From: SLRI01 sp942491185
Lineage (GTDB): Bacteria; Pseudomonadota; Alphaproteobacteria; Geminicoccales; Geminicoccaceae
NCBI GenBank assembly: GCA_942491185.1
Contig: CALOAB010000020.1
Location: 62,001 to 126,000, forward strand
Length of the DNA: 64,000 nucleotides
Direction: 5' to 3'
The notes below the pieces were generated by a model. The model did no database searches. It was given only the letters and a program-made list of their open reading frames with translations, and was not told the origin of the DNA. Shown piece after piece: positions 14,350 through 23,975 of the stretch. Position 1 is the stretch's first letter; every line of letters starts with the position of its first letter. A program made the position numbers and the translations under genes.

Positions 14350-16806
14350 TCAGTAGAGGCCGGTTGGGGCACCGCCCTCGATGGCGCCGGTGGCGGCAGT
14401 GCTGCCGGCTTCGCCGGTGGCGCTGGTGGTGGCGATGCTGCTGGTGCTGCGCTGGTTGGGCTCGGTGCCGGGCAGGAAGGCCTCGGCGATGGTGGTCTGG
14501 GTCGTGGTGCCGGGCAGGAGCCCGGTTTCGCCGTCGACGCGGACCATGCGGACGCCGGGTGGGGTGCGGAACGGCGTTGCCGGTGCGGTCTCCAGGGCTG
14601 CGGTCATGAACTCGGTCCAGATCGGCAGGGCGACGCTGCCGCCGGTGGCCCGCCTGCCGAGATTGCGCGGCTGGTCGAAGCCGACATAGACGCCGACCGC
14701 GAGGTCGGGCGAGAAGCCGACGAACCAGGCGTCGCGGGCATCGTTGGTGGTGCCGGTCTTGCCGGCCACCGGCTTGCCGATGCTCTGCGCCCGGGTGGCG
14801 GTGCCGCGCTCGACCACGCCGCGGAGGATCGACACCATCTGATACGCGTTGCGCGGGTCGGCGACGGTGGCGCGGGTGTCCGGCAGCTCCGGCGGTGGCG
14901 CGCCGTCCCAGGCGAGCTTCTGGCAATCGGGGCAGGGGCGCTCGTCGCGGCGGGCGACGGTGTGGCCGAAGCGGTCCTGGATGCGCTCGACCAGCTGGCC
15001 CTCGATCTCGTGCCCGCCATTGACCAGCATGGCGTAGGCCTCGGTCAGGCTGAGCAGGTCGACCTCGTTGGAGCCGAGTGCCGAGGCGAGATTGGTGCCG
15101 AGGCCGCGATCGATGCCGAAGCGCTGGGCGACGTCGCGGACATTCTCCATGCCGACCTCGCGGGCCAGGCGGACGGTCATCAGGTTGCGCGACTTCTCGA
15201 TGCCGGTGCGCAGCGTCGAGGGTCCGTAGAAGGTGTCGCTGTAGTTCTCGGGCTTCCAGACCGGCAGGCCGGGCCCCTGGTCGATGACCAAGGGTGCGTC
15301 GAGGATGATCGAGGACGGCGTGAAGCCGTTCTCGAGCGCGGTCAGGTAGATGAACGGCTTGAACGACGAGCCGGGCTGTCGATAGGCCTGCGTGGCGCGG
15401 TTGAACTGGCTCTGGCGGAAGCTGAAGCCGCCGCTCATCGCCAGCACGCGGCCGGTATGCGGGTCGAGCGCGACCAGCGCACCCTCGACGCTCGGCCGTT
15501 GGCGGAGAGCCCAGCGCGTGCCGTCTTCGTCCTCCAGCCGCTCGACGGTGATGACGTCGCCGGGGCTCACGACGTCGCTCGCCGCGTTGGGTGGTGCGCC
15601 GAACTCGCCGATGCCGATCTCCGGCGTCGCCCAGCGCATCTCGCTGAACGGCAGGCTTGCGGTCTGGCCGTCGACGAGCCCGATCGAGGCCTCGCCGCTG
15701 CCGGCGTCCAGGACCACGGCCAGCGACCAGTCATAGAGCTCGAAGCCCGGATCGAAGCTGGCGAGTGCCGGCTGCCAGACATCGGCCGCGGCCCCGGGCT
15801 CGAGCTCCAGCGTGCCCAAGGCGCCGCGCCAGCCCTGGCGGTCGCGGTCATAGGCGGCGAGGCCGTGGCGCAGTGCGCGATCGGCCAGTGCCTGCAAATG
15901 TGGATCGACGGTGGTCCGCACCGAGAGCCCGCCGCCATAGAACCCGTCCTCGCCGAAATCGCGGACCAGCTGGCGGCGCACCTCCTCGGTGAAGAAGTCG
16001 GCCTCGGCGTAGTCGACACTGTCGCGCGTGCGGGTTTCGATAGGTGATGCCCGGGCCTCGTCGTGCTCGGCCTGGGTGATGGCGCCGTCATCGAGCATGC
16101 GGTCGAGCACGTAGTTGCGGCGCTGCAGAGCGGCCTCTGGTGCCCGGTCCGGATCGTAGGTGGCGGGCGCCTTGGGCAATGCTGCGAGGAAGGCGGCCTC
16201 GGCCAGGGTCAGCTCGTCGAGCGACTTGTCGAAATAGGCGATCGCGGCTGCGGCCACACCATAAGCCCGCCGGCCGAGGAAGATCTCGTTCATGTAGAGC
16301 TCGAGGATGCGGTCCTTGCTGAAGGTCTGCTCGATGCGGAACGCCAGGATCGCCTCGTTGAGCTTGCGCTGGAGCGAGACCTCGTTGCTGAGGAAGAAGT
16401 TCTTTGCCACCTGCTGGGTGATGGTCGAAGCACCTTGCGGCCGTTGGTTGGTGCCCATGGCCTTGAAGTTGCCGTAGGCCGCACGCGCGATGCCGATCGG
16501 GTCGATGCCGGGGTGCAGGTAGAAGTTCTTGTCCTCGGCCGAGATGAACGCCTGGCGGACCATCGGTGGGACGGCGTCGAGCGGCACGAAGACCCGCCGC
16601 TCGTGGGCGTATTCCTGCAGCAGCCTGCCGTCGGCGGCATGAATCCGAGTGACGGTCGGCGGCTGGTAGTCGGCCAGCACCGCGTAGTCCGGCAGGTCGT
16701 CGCCTTGAGTCTGGAGCACATAGGCGACGAATGCGCCGCCGATGACCAGCCATACCGCGGCCGTGACGACCACCCATGAAACGGCCTTGGTAAGCCAGCG
16801 AAGCAC
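14350..16806 (-). CDS. mrcA: penicillin-binding protein 1A
   Basis: This bifunctional peptidoglycan synthase has 818 residues. A membrane anchor lies at about 11-31. The GT51 glycosyltransferase follows, with EDKNFYLHPGID at 91-102 and GASTITQQVAKNFFL near 125-139. The transpeptidase has SxxK at S480-K483 (GSSFKPF), SxN at 539-541 and KTGT at 683-686. An unusual CPDC pair lies at 625-628. It polymerises and cross-links cell-wall glycan at the outer face of the inner membrane. The order amiC, mrcA, prfB on one strand is common in alphaproteobacteria. The 329 bases upstream (16807-17135) hold no gene and should carry its promoter. Confidence 0.93.
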   Translation of the reverse strand: MLRWLTKAVSWVVVTAAVWLVIGGAFVAYVLQTQGDDLPDYAVLADYQPPTVTRIHAADGRLLQEYAHERRVFVPLDAVPPMVRQAFISAEDKNFYLHPGIDPIGIARAAYGNFKAMGTNQRPQGASTITQQVAKNFFLSNEVSLQRKLNEAILAFRIEQTFSKDRILELYMNEIFLGRRAYGVAAAAIAYFDKSLDELTLAEAAFLAALPKAPATYDPDRAPEAALQRRNYVLDRMLDDGAITQAEHDEARASPIETRTRDSVDYAEADFFTEEVRRQLVRDFGEDGFYGGGLSVRTTVDPHLQALADRALRHGLAAYDRDRQGWRGALGTLELEPGAAADVWQPALASFDPGFELYDWSLAVVLDAGSGEASIGLVDGQTASLPFSEMRWATPEIGIGEFGAPPNAASDVVSPGDVITVERLEDEDGTRWALRQRPSVEGALVALDPHTGRVLAMSGGFSFRQSQFNRATQAYRQPGSSFKPFIYLTALENGFTPSSIILDAPLVIDQGPGLPVWKPENYSDTFYGPSTLRTGIEKSRNLMTVRLAREVGMENVRDVAQRFGIDRGLGTNLASALGSNEVDLLSLTEAYAMLVNGGHEIEGQLVERIQDRFGHTVARRDERPCPDCQKLAWDGAPPPELPDTRATVADPRNAYQMVSILRGVVERGTATRAQSIGKPVAGKTGTTNDARDAWFVGFSPDLAVGVYVGFDQPRNLGRRATGGSVALPIWTEFMTAALETAPATPFRTPPGVRMVRVDGETGLLPGTTTQTTIAEAFLPGTEPNQRSTSSIATTSATGEAGSTAATGAIEGGAPTGLY

Positions 16807-17135
16807 CGTGTTCTATCCTCTGCCAATCAGGCTCTAGGCCAATCGCGCGCTGCCACGAGACACCGGCCGGGGTCATTGCGTGCGCCATCATGTACCGCAA
16901 GGGCGCCCTTGGGGAAATGGCCGCGGCACGACCGAACGCAAGATATCGGCACTGGAAACATCGGCGCCAGAGCCACGGCGGTACGCCGTACGCAAGCCTT
17001 TAACCTCAATTGCCCGATCGTGACTCGATCACTGAGCCTCGCAACACAGTATGTCGCCATGGATTGTCGGACTGGTTGTTGACTGACACACGTCAGATCG
17101 GCGAGCCGGCGCGCCCAGGCGACCGGCTCACCCGC

Positions 17136-18155
17136 CTACGCCGCGAAAGCCTCGAGGATCGAGACGCGGGCCGCGGACACGATGGCGCCGGCACGTAACC
17201 CGGCACGTGCGAAGAGCTCAGCGAACTCCTCGGCGGTGCGCTCGCGGCCGCCGGTGACGACCAGCATGTTGACGTCCATCACCTTGATCGGGTCGGGCGT
17301 GTTGCCCGGCGGGACGAGCACCTCGATGACCAGAACGCGGCCGTCCGGCGCCATGGCGCGGCGGCAATTGGCGAGAATGCGAACAGCGTCGTCGTCGGAC
17401 CAGTCGTGCAGCACGCGCTTGAGGATATAGCCGTCGCCGCCGCCAGGGACGGATTGGAAGAAGTCGCCGGTGAAGAGGCGACAGCGCGGCAGTGGCCCAC
17501 CCTGCCCGGCCTCGGCGGCGGCGATGCCTTCCGCCCGGTCGAAAAGCACGGCCTCGCACTGCGTATGTCGCGTCAAGATGGCCGAGAGCAGGCGACCGTT
17601 GCCGCCGCCGACGTCCACAATGACCCCAAGATCCGCAAAATCGTATGCTTCGGCGATGGCGTCATTGGCGTCGTCGCCGAGCGACCTCATTGCCGCATGG
17701 AATAGCGCCGCCGCCTCTGGATGGTGAGCGAGCCAATCGAAACGCGGCTCGCCGAAGACGAGCTCGAAGCTCGGCCTTCCGGTGCGCACCGCATCGATCA
17801 GTCGCGCCCAGGCGACGAAAGGCTCGCGCCCGAGCATCCGCAGCATGTCCCGCGGGCTGGCCAGGGCGTCGGCGCGGAGCGCGTCGCTGAGCGGCGTCTG
17901 CGCGAAGCTTCCGTTTTCGTCCTCGGCGAACACGCCCTCGGCGGCGAGCAAGCGCAGCACGCGCCGCAACGCTGCCGGATCGGTCGCTGTCGCCACCGCC
18001 AGCGCCTCGACGCTCTGCGGACCGTCGGCGAGGCGGTCGGCGATGCCGAGCTCGGCCGCGACGGCGAGAGACTGCGCCGCGGCGAAGCCGAAGCCGATCT
18101 CGAGAAGCCTTGCGCGCGGCGCCGGCGTGTTGGCGCTGCCGGTCGAGGATGCCAT
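17136..18155 (-). CDS. COMT-like O-methyltransferase
   Basis: The 339-residue protein has an N-terminal winged-helix dimerisation part (LGIADRLADGPQSVEALA, then LRRVLRLLAAEGVF) and a C-terminal SAM-binding fold with DVGGGNGRLLSAIL. The stretch VLHDWSDDDAVRIL carries the catalytic-type histidine seen in plant-like O-methyltransferases. It likely methylates a hydroxyl on a small aromatic or polyketide-like molecule; the substrate is unknown. It sits between amiC and mrcA, which are usually adjacent, so it looks inserted into a conserved wall-gene group. Confidence 0.8.
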   Translation of the reverse strand: MASSTGSANTPAPRARLLEIGFGFAAAQSLAVAAELGIADRLADGPQSVEALAVATATDPAALRRVLRLLAAEGVFAEDENGSFAQTPLSDALRADALASPRDMLRMLGREPFVAWARLIDAVRTGRPSFELVFGEPRFDWLAHHPEAAALFHAAMRSLGDDANDAIAEAYDFADLGVIVDVGGGNGRLLSAILTRHTQCEAVLFDRAEGIAAAEAGQGGPLPRCRLFTGDFFQSVPGGGDGYILKRVLHDWSDDDAVRILANCRRAMAPDGRVLVIEVLVPPGNTPDPIKVMDVNMLVVTGGRERTAEEFAELFARAGLRAGAIVSAARVSILEAFAA

Positions 18156-18554
18156 GCGACGTTGCTCCAGGCGGCTCGGATGCCAGTAGGCGGCTTGGCG
18201 GATGCGAACGCCCGCAAACCGATTGTTGGGGTGCCTTTCTTAGCCAATCCGACATTCGCCAGTTGGCGTCGGATCAATGGCCAGATTGCGCCTGTTGCAG
18301 CCCAGAGCCAAGTGACACGGGCGCCCTGGTGCCACTCTTGACCTACTACCGCGTGAGGTCAGAGCGTTGGACGCAATCGATGCTCGCCTGAAGGCGAGTT
18401 TATGGGAATTCGGGCGCACTTCTCCTGCGGGTTCGAAGCTCATAAGTCGGTTTTCCTTCATGCCGGAAGCGGTGGTGGCTGGGGCCTGAGCCGATCGATC
18501 CGTTGCAGGATCTCGTCAAGCAGCCCGCAAGGCACCGCGACTTCGGCCATCTAG
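18156..18554. other. 399-base gap upstream of the methyltransferase gene
   Basis: No clear gene is present. A short minus-strand frame at 18458-18550 (MAEVAVPCGLLDEILQRI, 30 residues, proline-rich end) lies against the left edge of the MITE and may be an insertion-sequence leftover. The promoter of the methyltransferase gene should be here. Confidence 0.4.
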
Positions 18555-18824
18555 CAGGCTGCTGAAATAGTCCCGACGGCCGCGACGGGATCGATTTTCA
18601 CAGCACGGCAGGCGCTCGGCGCGAAAGCGATGCAACGCATCGTCGAGCGTCGAGCAACGCCCGCAGCGGCGAAAAGCGGCCCGTCCCAAAGGGATGCGGC
18701 GAAAATGGCCGGCGAGCTTCGTCGGCGCTCGGGCGCGATGCGCGCTGCATCGCTGGCCCTCCCTCCTCCTCGCTCCCGGCCATTTTGGCCGCATCGCGGC
18801 CATCGCGACTTTTTCAGCAGCCTG
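18555..18824. mobile_element. MITE-like non-autonomous element ending at the amiC stop codon
   Basis: Terminal inverted repeats of 18 bases match at 17 positions: CAGGCTGCTGAAATAGTC at the left and CAGGCTGCTGAAAAAGTC read inward from the right end. Flanks are CTAG at the left and TTAG at the right, compatible with a short target duplication. An inner inverted repeat, 18693-18712 against 18776-18795 (GATGCGGC-AAAATGGCCGG), makes a long hairpin. It encodes no protein. Its right end touches the TAA of amiC, so it forms the start of the amiC 3' untranslated region. Confidence 0.8.
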
Positions 18825-20375
18825 TTAGAGAGCGGCGTCCAGGCTCGCGAAGTAGCTGTCGATCGCCCGCACCGTCGAGCGGGCCAGCTTGTCGCGGTAT
18901 TCGGGCCGGGCGAGATTGGCGGCGTCGGTCGGGTTGGACAGGTAGCCGAGCTCCAGCAGCACCGAGGGCACGTCGGGGGATTTCAGCACCACGAAGCCGG
19001 CGAAGCGCCGCGTGTTGCGCACCAGCGCCGTGACATCGGCAAGCTCGCCGGCGAGCACGTCGGCGAACTCGATCGACTTGTTGTTGGTGACCCGCTGGGC
19101 GAGGTCGATGAGGATCCCGGCGACCACCTCGTCATGCGCCGAGAGATCGGTCCCGGCGATGACGTCGGCGCGGTTCTCCTTGGTCGCGAGCCGCGCCGCC
19201 TCGGCGTCCGAGGCCTGGTCCGAGAGCGTGTAGACCGAAGCACCGCGAAAGCCGGAATCGCCGAGGCTGTCGGCATGCACCGAGATGAACAGCGCGGCGT
19301 CGGCATGGCGCGCGCGCTCCATCCGCTCGCGCAGCGAGATCAGCACGTCGTCATCGCGCGTCAGCACCACCTCGTAGCGGCCGGTGCGCTCGATCAGCGT
19401 CCGTAGCCGACGTGCGATATCGAGCGTGACCTCCTTCTCGAGCACGCCGTTGATGCCGACCGTGCCGGGGTCCTTCCCGCCATGGCCAGGATCGATGGCG
19501 ATGACCGGCAGCCGATGCGGCGGCGGGCGCGGGCGCAGCACCGGTGCTGCGACCGTGCTGAGCGCGCCGTCGGTCGCAGCACCGGCAGCGTCGCCATTAG
19601 CATTCGGCGTGCTGGCTGTGCTGCCATCGCCATTCGGCTCGAGCCGACCGGCAGCCACATGATTGTCGAGGCCCGGCAGCGGCAGATCGGCGACGCTGGC
19701 CGTCTGCGTCTGGTCGCTGGCGCTGTCGCCGGCTGGCGTGCCTGTCGACGTCGCGGCGACCGTAGCCGGGCGCGCGCGCGGCGGGCCGGCGATCGGCGGT
19801 CCGGCATCTCTTGGTGCGGCAACCTGGGAGGCAGCCGCCGGCGGTGGGTTGCTGGCGACCTTTGGCTGTGGTTGAGGGGCGGCGGCAATGGCTGGCGGTG
19901 CTTGCGCGCCTGGCAGGGCTTGGATGTCGACGAGGATCCGATGGTGGCGGGCGTCGCCGGACGGCTGCAACCGATCCTGCCGGAGAATGCGGAAGGGGCG
20001 GTCGAGATCGACGATGAGCCGCGAGTGGCCGGCATCGACACGGCCGTAGCTGACGCCCGTCGCCAGTCCGGTCAGCTTGTTCTGCGGATGATCCCGCACG
20101 CGCCAGCGGACCTCCTCGAGATCGACGACGAGGCGTGGCGGTGATTGCAGGATGCGGGTGCTGAAGCGGGCGGGGCCATCGACATCGATGACGATCCGGG
20201 TGATGCTCTCATTGACCCCAAAGCGGACGCCGATCACCTCCAGCACGCCACGCTGCTGGGCCGTGGCGACGAGCGGCGCGGTCGCCAACAGGATGACGAA
20301 GAGTGCCAGGCAGAGGACGGCCAGAGACCGTCCTGGGGAACGGCGAAGCCGTCGCCAGGTCGCGACGACCGTCAA
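18825..20375 (-). CDS. amiC: N-acetylmuramoyl-L-alanine amidase, AMIN plus Amidase_3
   Basis: This periplasmic amidase splits peptidoglycan during cell separation. From the start chosen it has a signal peptide (RRSPGRSLAVLCLALFVILL, ending LVATA), an AMIN septum-targeting domain (VEVIGVRFGVNESITRIVID-like stretch), a proline- and alanine-rich linker, and the zinc amidase domain with AIDPGHGGKDPG, FISVHADS and LLELGYLSN. The start is uncertain: TTG 20375 gives a normal signal peptide, while the frame is open to 20612 without a better ribosome site. A MITE lies directly behind the stop. Confidence 0.88.
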   Translation of the reverse strand: MTVVATWRRLRRSPGRSLAVLCLALFVILLATAPLVATAQQRGVLEVIGVRFGVNESITRIVIDVDGPARFSTRILQSPPRLVVDLEEVRWRVRDHPQNKLTGLATGVSYGRVDAGHSRLIVDLDRPFRILRQDRLQPSGDARHHRILVDIQALPGAQAPPAIAAAPQPQPKVASNPPPAAASQVAAPRDAGPPIAGPPRARPATVAATSTGTPAGDSASDQTQTASVADLPLPGLDNHVAAGRLEPNGDGSTASTPNANGDAAGAATDGALSTVAAPVLRPRPPPHRLPVIAIDPGHGGKDPGTVGINGVLEKEVTLDIARRLRTLIERTGRYEVVLTRDDDVLISLRERMERARHADAALFISVHADSLGDSGFRGASVYTLSDQASDAEAARLATKENRADVIAGTDLSAHDEVVAGILIDLAQRVTNNKSIEFADVLAGELADVTALVRNTRRFAGFVVLKSPDVPSVLLELGYLSNPTDAANLARPEYRDKLARSTVRAIDSYFASLDAAL

Positions 20376-21171
20376 GGTCCAGCGCCGGTCGTTGCAGGCG
20401 GCGTCCAGTGCCCGTCGCGCCTGGGCACAGGTCGGGCAGCGCCGAGCTGGATGCCGCTTTCTGCGTGCCACGACGTGCTCAACATGCTCGGCGATCGATC
20501 CATGCGATGATTCTAGCGTTCTCACACCGGAGAGGCGATCGGCCAGTGGCGAGATCGCGCAATGCGTGTTATCGAGCAACAATCTCGGAGGCGCAACCGC
20601 GCAACGGCCCAACTGGAAGGAGGATGGCCAAGCGCTGCCATTTCCTCAAGTGCCATCATGGCTGCGGATGCCTACCCACGTCGTCGTTGATTATCGCATT
20701 GTAGGCGCTAGCGACAATGATTATAGTCACCGAATGGCTCGGGTAGGTTCATGACGGGGACGCCGCGCGCGGTCGCAGAGACCGTGCCTTCGTTTGCCCG
20801 ATATCCCCGAGCCCCCATACCGTCGAGACAACGCTTGTCGATCAAGGCGCTTTTCCGCCCATCCGCCATGTTTGCTCGCTCGCTGCCTGCCGAACCGCGT
20901 TCGGTCGCCGGCAGGTGCGCGCGTGACGGGCTTTCCGCCGGCACCGGGCCTGGCCCGGCCCGCTCGGTCGGGCTCGCCGGAGCGCCTCTCGATTCGTTGG
21001 CCAGACCGCCGGTCGCCGCCGCGCCAGCCCATCGCTGTCGTGCGGCAACCCTGCGCGGTCGCCCCACAACCTGCCTGCTGCCGGCGATAGCGCCGCGGCA
21101 CGCCATGAGATGCTCGCGCGACGACAGCCACTTCGCTGTGGCCGGTGCCGCCGGGCCGGAGACTTTCGTTC
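20376..21171. promoter_or_regulatory. 796-base intergenic region between amiC and rne
   Basis: The two genes diverge from this region. It contains no supported gene. Its length fits a long 5' untranslated leader for rne, which in other proteobacteria is used by RNase E to control its own message; I see no specific conserved structure I can name here. Confidence 0.4.
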
Positions 21172-23751
21172 ATGACCAAACGCATGCTCATCGATGCGAA
21201 CCACCCGGAAGAGACCCGGGTGGTCGTCCTCCAAGACCAGCAGCTCGTTGACTTCGACTTCGAATCGTCCACCAAGCGCCAGCTCAAAGGCAATGTCTAT
21301 CTCGCCAAGGTAACCCGGGTCGAGCCGTCGCTGCAGGCGGCGTTTGTCGACTATGGCGGCAATCGCCACGGCTTCCTCGCGTTCAGCGAGATTCACCCCG
21401 ACTATTTCCAGATTCCCCAGGCGGATCGCGAGCTGCTCGCCAAGCTCGAGCGCGAGAGTGCCGAGAGCGAGAATGGTGATGGCGGCCATGGCCCGGCGAA
21501 GAAGAGCCGATCGCGCCGGCGTGCCGCGGATGTCGACGACGACGCGCTGGCAGAGGCCGATGACGGTGACGGCGACGACGAGCAGCCGATCGAGCTTCGC
21601 CAGGACGCCGAGGAGGAGACCGCGGATGTGATGAGCGAGCAGGCGCGGCGCCGCGCCCGCCTGCTCCGTTCGTACAAGATCCAAGAGGTGATCAAGCGCC
21701 GGCAGATCATGCTGGTGCAGGTCGTCAAGGAGGAGCGCGGCAACAAGGGGGCGGCGCTCACCACCTATCTGTCGCTCGCCGGTCGCTACTGCGTCTTGAT
21801 GCCGAACACGGCCAGGGGCGGCGGCATCAGCCGCAAGATCTCGAGCGGCGAGGATCGTGCCAAGCTGAAGTCGATCGTCGCCGAGTTCGACGTGCCGCAG
21901 GGCATGGGGTTGATCGTCCGCACCGCCGGCCAGCAGCGCTCGCGCACCGAGATCAAGCGCGACTACGACTATCTGATGCGGCAATGGAGCGAGATCCGCG
22001 ACACCACGCTGCAGAGCGTGGCGCCGGCATTGATCTACGCCGAGGGCGATCTGATCAAGCGGGCGATGCGCGACCTCTACAGCCGCGACATCGACGAGGT
22101 GCTGGTCGAAGGCGAGCCGGCACAGCGCTCGGCGAAGCGGCTGATGGGCATGATGATGCCGAGCCGTGCCCGGCACGTGAAGCTCTACAAGGAGGAGCTG
22201 CCGCTCTTCTTCAAGTACAAGGTCGAGGACCAGCTCGACGCGATGCACAGCCCGACCGTGCAGCTGCCGTCGGGCGGCTCGATCGTCATGCACGCTACCG
22301 AGGCCTTGATCGCGATCGACGTCAACTCCGGCAAGTCGACCCGCGAGCGGCATATCGACGAGACCGCGGTCAAGACCAATCTCGAGGCCGCCGACGAGAT
22401 CGCGCGTCAGCTGCGGCTCAGGGATCTGGCCGGTCTCGTCGTCATCGACTTCATCGACATGGCCGAGAATCGCCATCAGCGCTCGGTGGAGCGGCGGCTG
22501 AGGGATGCCTTGAAGATCGACCGGGCGCGCATCCAGCTCGGCAAGATCAGCATGTTCGGGCTGATGGAGCTGTCGCGGCAGCGGCTGCGGCCCAGCCTGC
22601 AGGAGCTCTCCTCACAGGCCTGTCCGACCTGCATGGGCCTGGGCTCCGTGAGGTCCACCGAGTCTTGTGCCTTGCAGGCGCTGCGGCTGGCCGAGGAGGC
22701 CGGCATCGGCGGCGAGGCCAAGGTCTTGCGTCTGCTGCTGCCCGGCGAGGTGGCGCTCTACGTTTTGAACCAGAAGCGCGACGGGCTGGTGCGCGTCGAG
22801 CAGCGCTATGCCATGCGTATCGAGGTGACGGTCGATCCCGACCCGACGCCCGGCCATGTCAAGGCCGAGGTGCTCGAGCGTCGTGATCCGGGCGAGGTGG
22901 CGGCTATTGCCGAGGACGCTTCGGACGAGCCGGCGGTCGTTGCCGATGACGTTGCTGATGACGATGCCGACGACGATGCTGCCGCGGCGGCACCGGCGGC
23001 TCGTCGTGCCGATGCGCCGTCCGCCGAGGGCGAGGAGGAGGAGGGTGGCCGCAAGCGCCGCCGCCGTCGTCGTCGTCGCCGGCGTAGCGATGACGCACCG
23101 GTTGCCGAAGGTGCTGCGGCCGGCGAGGCCGCCTCGATGTCCGGGGACGCGCAACCCACCTCCGAGGCAGGAGCAGAAAGCGTTGTCGAGCCATTGCCGG
23201 CGACGGACGGTGAGGCCGATGCCGCAGCACCGGTCGCCGAGCAAGGTCCAGCGCCGACCGATGAGCCGGTCGATGTCGCTCCAGAGACAGTGGCCGAGGC
23301 GCCTGCTGGCGATGTGGCGGCGGATGCCGTCGTGAGCGACGATGCGGAGGAGGCGCCGAAGAAGCCGCGGCGACGACGGCGGACGCGCAAGCCGGCGGCG
23401 GAGGTGTCGGCCGTTGCGGCGGACGCCGATGTCGAGACTTCGGCGCCAGAGCCAGGGCCCGCGATCGCGCCTGACGCCGACGTGCCTGCCGTCTTGGCGA
23501 GCGAGCCGGTGGCGGAGGTCGAGGCGCCGGTCGAGCCAGCCGCTGCTGCAGATGTGCCGGCTCCGGTCGCGGACGCCGCAGAGCCCCTGGTCGAGCCCGT
23601 CGCCGATGTCCCGACGGCCGTCGAGCCGTTGCCGACAACGGATGGCGCGAGCGAGGTCGTCGAGGAGAAGCCCCGCGAGCTGGCTTTGGCCGAGGAGGGC
23701 GACGAGGAGCGGCCGGCTCGACAGGGCTGGTGGAGCCGCTGGGTGCGCTGA
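21172..23751 (+). CDS. rne: ribonuclease E
   Basis: This endoribonuclease, the core of the RNA degradosome, has 859 residues. An S1 domain (GNVYLAKVTRVEPSLQAAFV) carries an acidic insertion of about 65 residues. The catalytic DNase I-like part has both metal-binding aspartates, in AIDVNSGKST and VIDFIDMAE. CPTCMGLG supplies the zinc-link cysteines. After residue 580 the protein turns into a long acidic, alanine- and proline-rich tail with two arginine-rich clusters (KRRRRRRRRRRS and KKPRRRRRTRK), as expected for RNA and partner binding. ATG 21172 begins the conserved MTKRMLIDANHPEE. Confidence 0.95.
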   Translation: MTKRMLIDANHPEETRVVVLQDQQLVDFDFESSTKRQLKGNVYLAKVTRVEPSLQAAFVDYGGNRHGFLAFSEIHPDYFQIPQADRELLAKLERESAESENGDGGHGPAKKSRSRRRAADVDDDALAEADDGDGDDEQPIELRQDAEEETADVMSEQARRRARLLRSYKIQEVIKRRQIMLVQVVKEERGNKGAALTTYLSLAGRYCVLMPNTARGGGISRKISSGEDRAKLKSIVAEFDVPQGMGLIVRTAGQQRSRTEIKRDYDYLMRQWSEIRDTTLQSVAPALIYAEGDLIKRAMRDLYSRDIDEVLVEGEPAQRSAKRLMGMMMPSRARHVKLYKEELPLFFKYKVEDQLDAMHSPTVQLPSGGSIVMHATEALIAIDVNSGKSTRERHIDETAVKTNLEAADEIARQLRLRDLAGLVVIDFIDMAENRHQRSVERRLRDALKIDRARIQLGKISMFGLMELSRQRLRPSLQELSSQACPTCMGLGSVRSTESCALQALRLAEEAGIGGEAKVLRLLLPGEVALYVLNQKRDGLVRVEQRYAMRIEVTVDPDPTPGHVKAEVLERRDPGEVAAIAEDASDEPAVVADDVADDDADDDAAAAAPAARRADAPSAEGEEEEGGRKRRRRRRRRRRSDDAPVAEGAAAGEAASMSGDAQPTSEAGAESVVEPLPATDGEADAAAPVAEQGPAPTDEPVDVAPETVAEAPAGDVAADAVVSDDAEEAPKKPRRRRRTRKPAAEVSAVAADADVETSAPEPGPAIAPDADVPAVLASEPVAEVEAPVEPAAAADVPAPVADAAEPLVEPVADVPTAVEPLPTTDGASEVVEEKPRELALAEEGDEERPARQGWWSRWVR

Positions 23752-23975
23752 GCCGGACGGCGGGCGCCGCTGCTCCGGCTGCATTGTTCACGGAGTCTTC
23801 ACTCGACTGTGCGAGATAGAGGGCGCCGGCCGGCCGCCTGGGGCTTGCAACCAGGTGCCGGGGGAGCGATCTCTATGCTGGAGCCGCATGACCGGGTGAG
23901 GTGCGGCGAAGTCCGGGCTTGTCGTCTTGACGCAGTGGTGCGGATGGATGGCTCGGCAAAGGTGGGCGAACGAGC

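Noticed and set aside
14341..16047. 568-codon plus-strand frame antisense to mrcA
   Set aside because: It is a shadow of a well-supported PBP1A gene.
20842..22476. 544-codon minus-strand frame over the rne region
   Set aside because: It is an antisense shadow of the RNase E N-terminal half.
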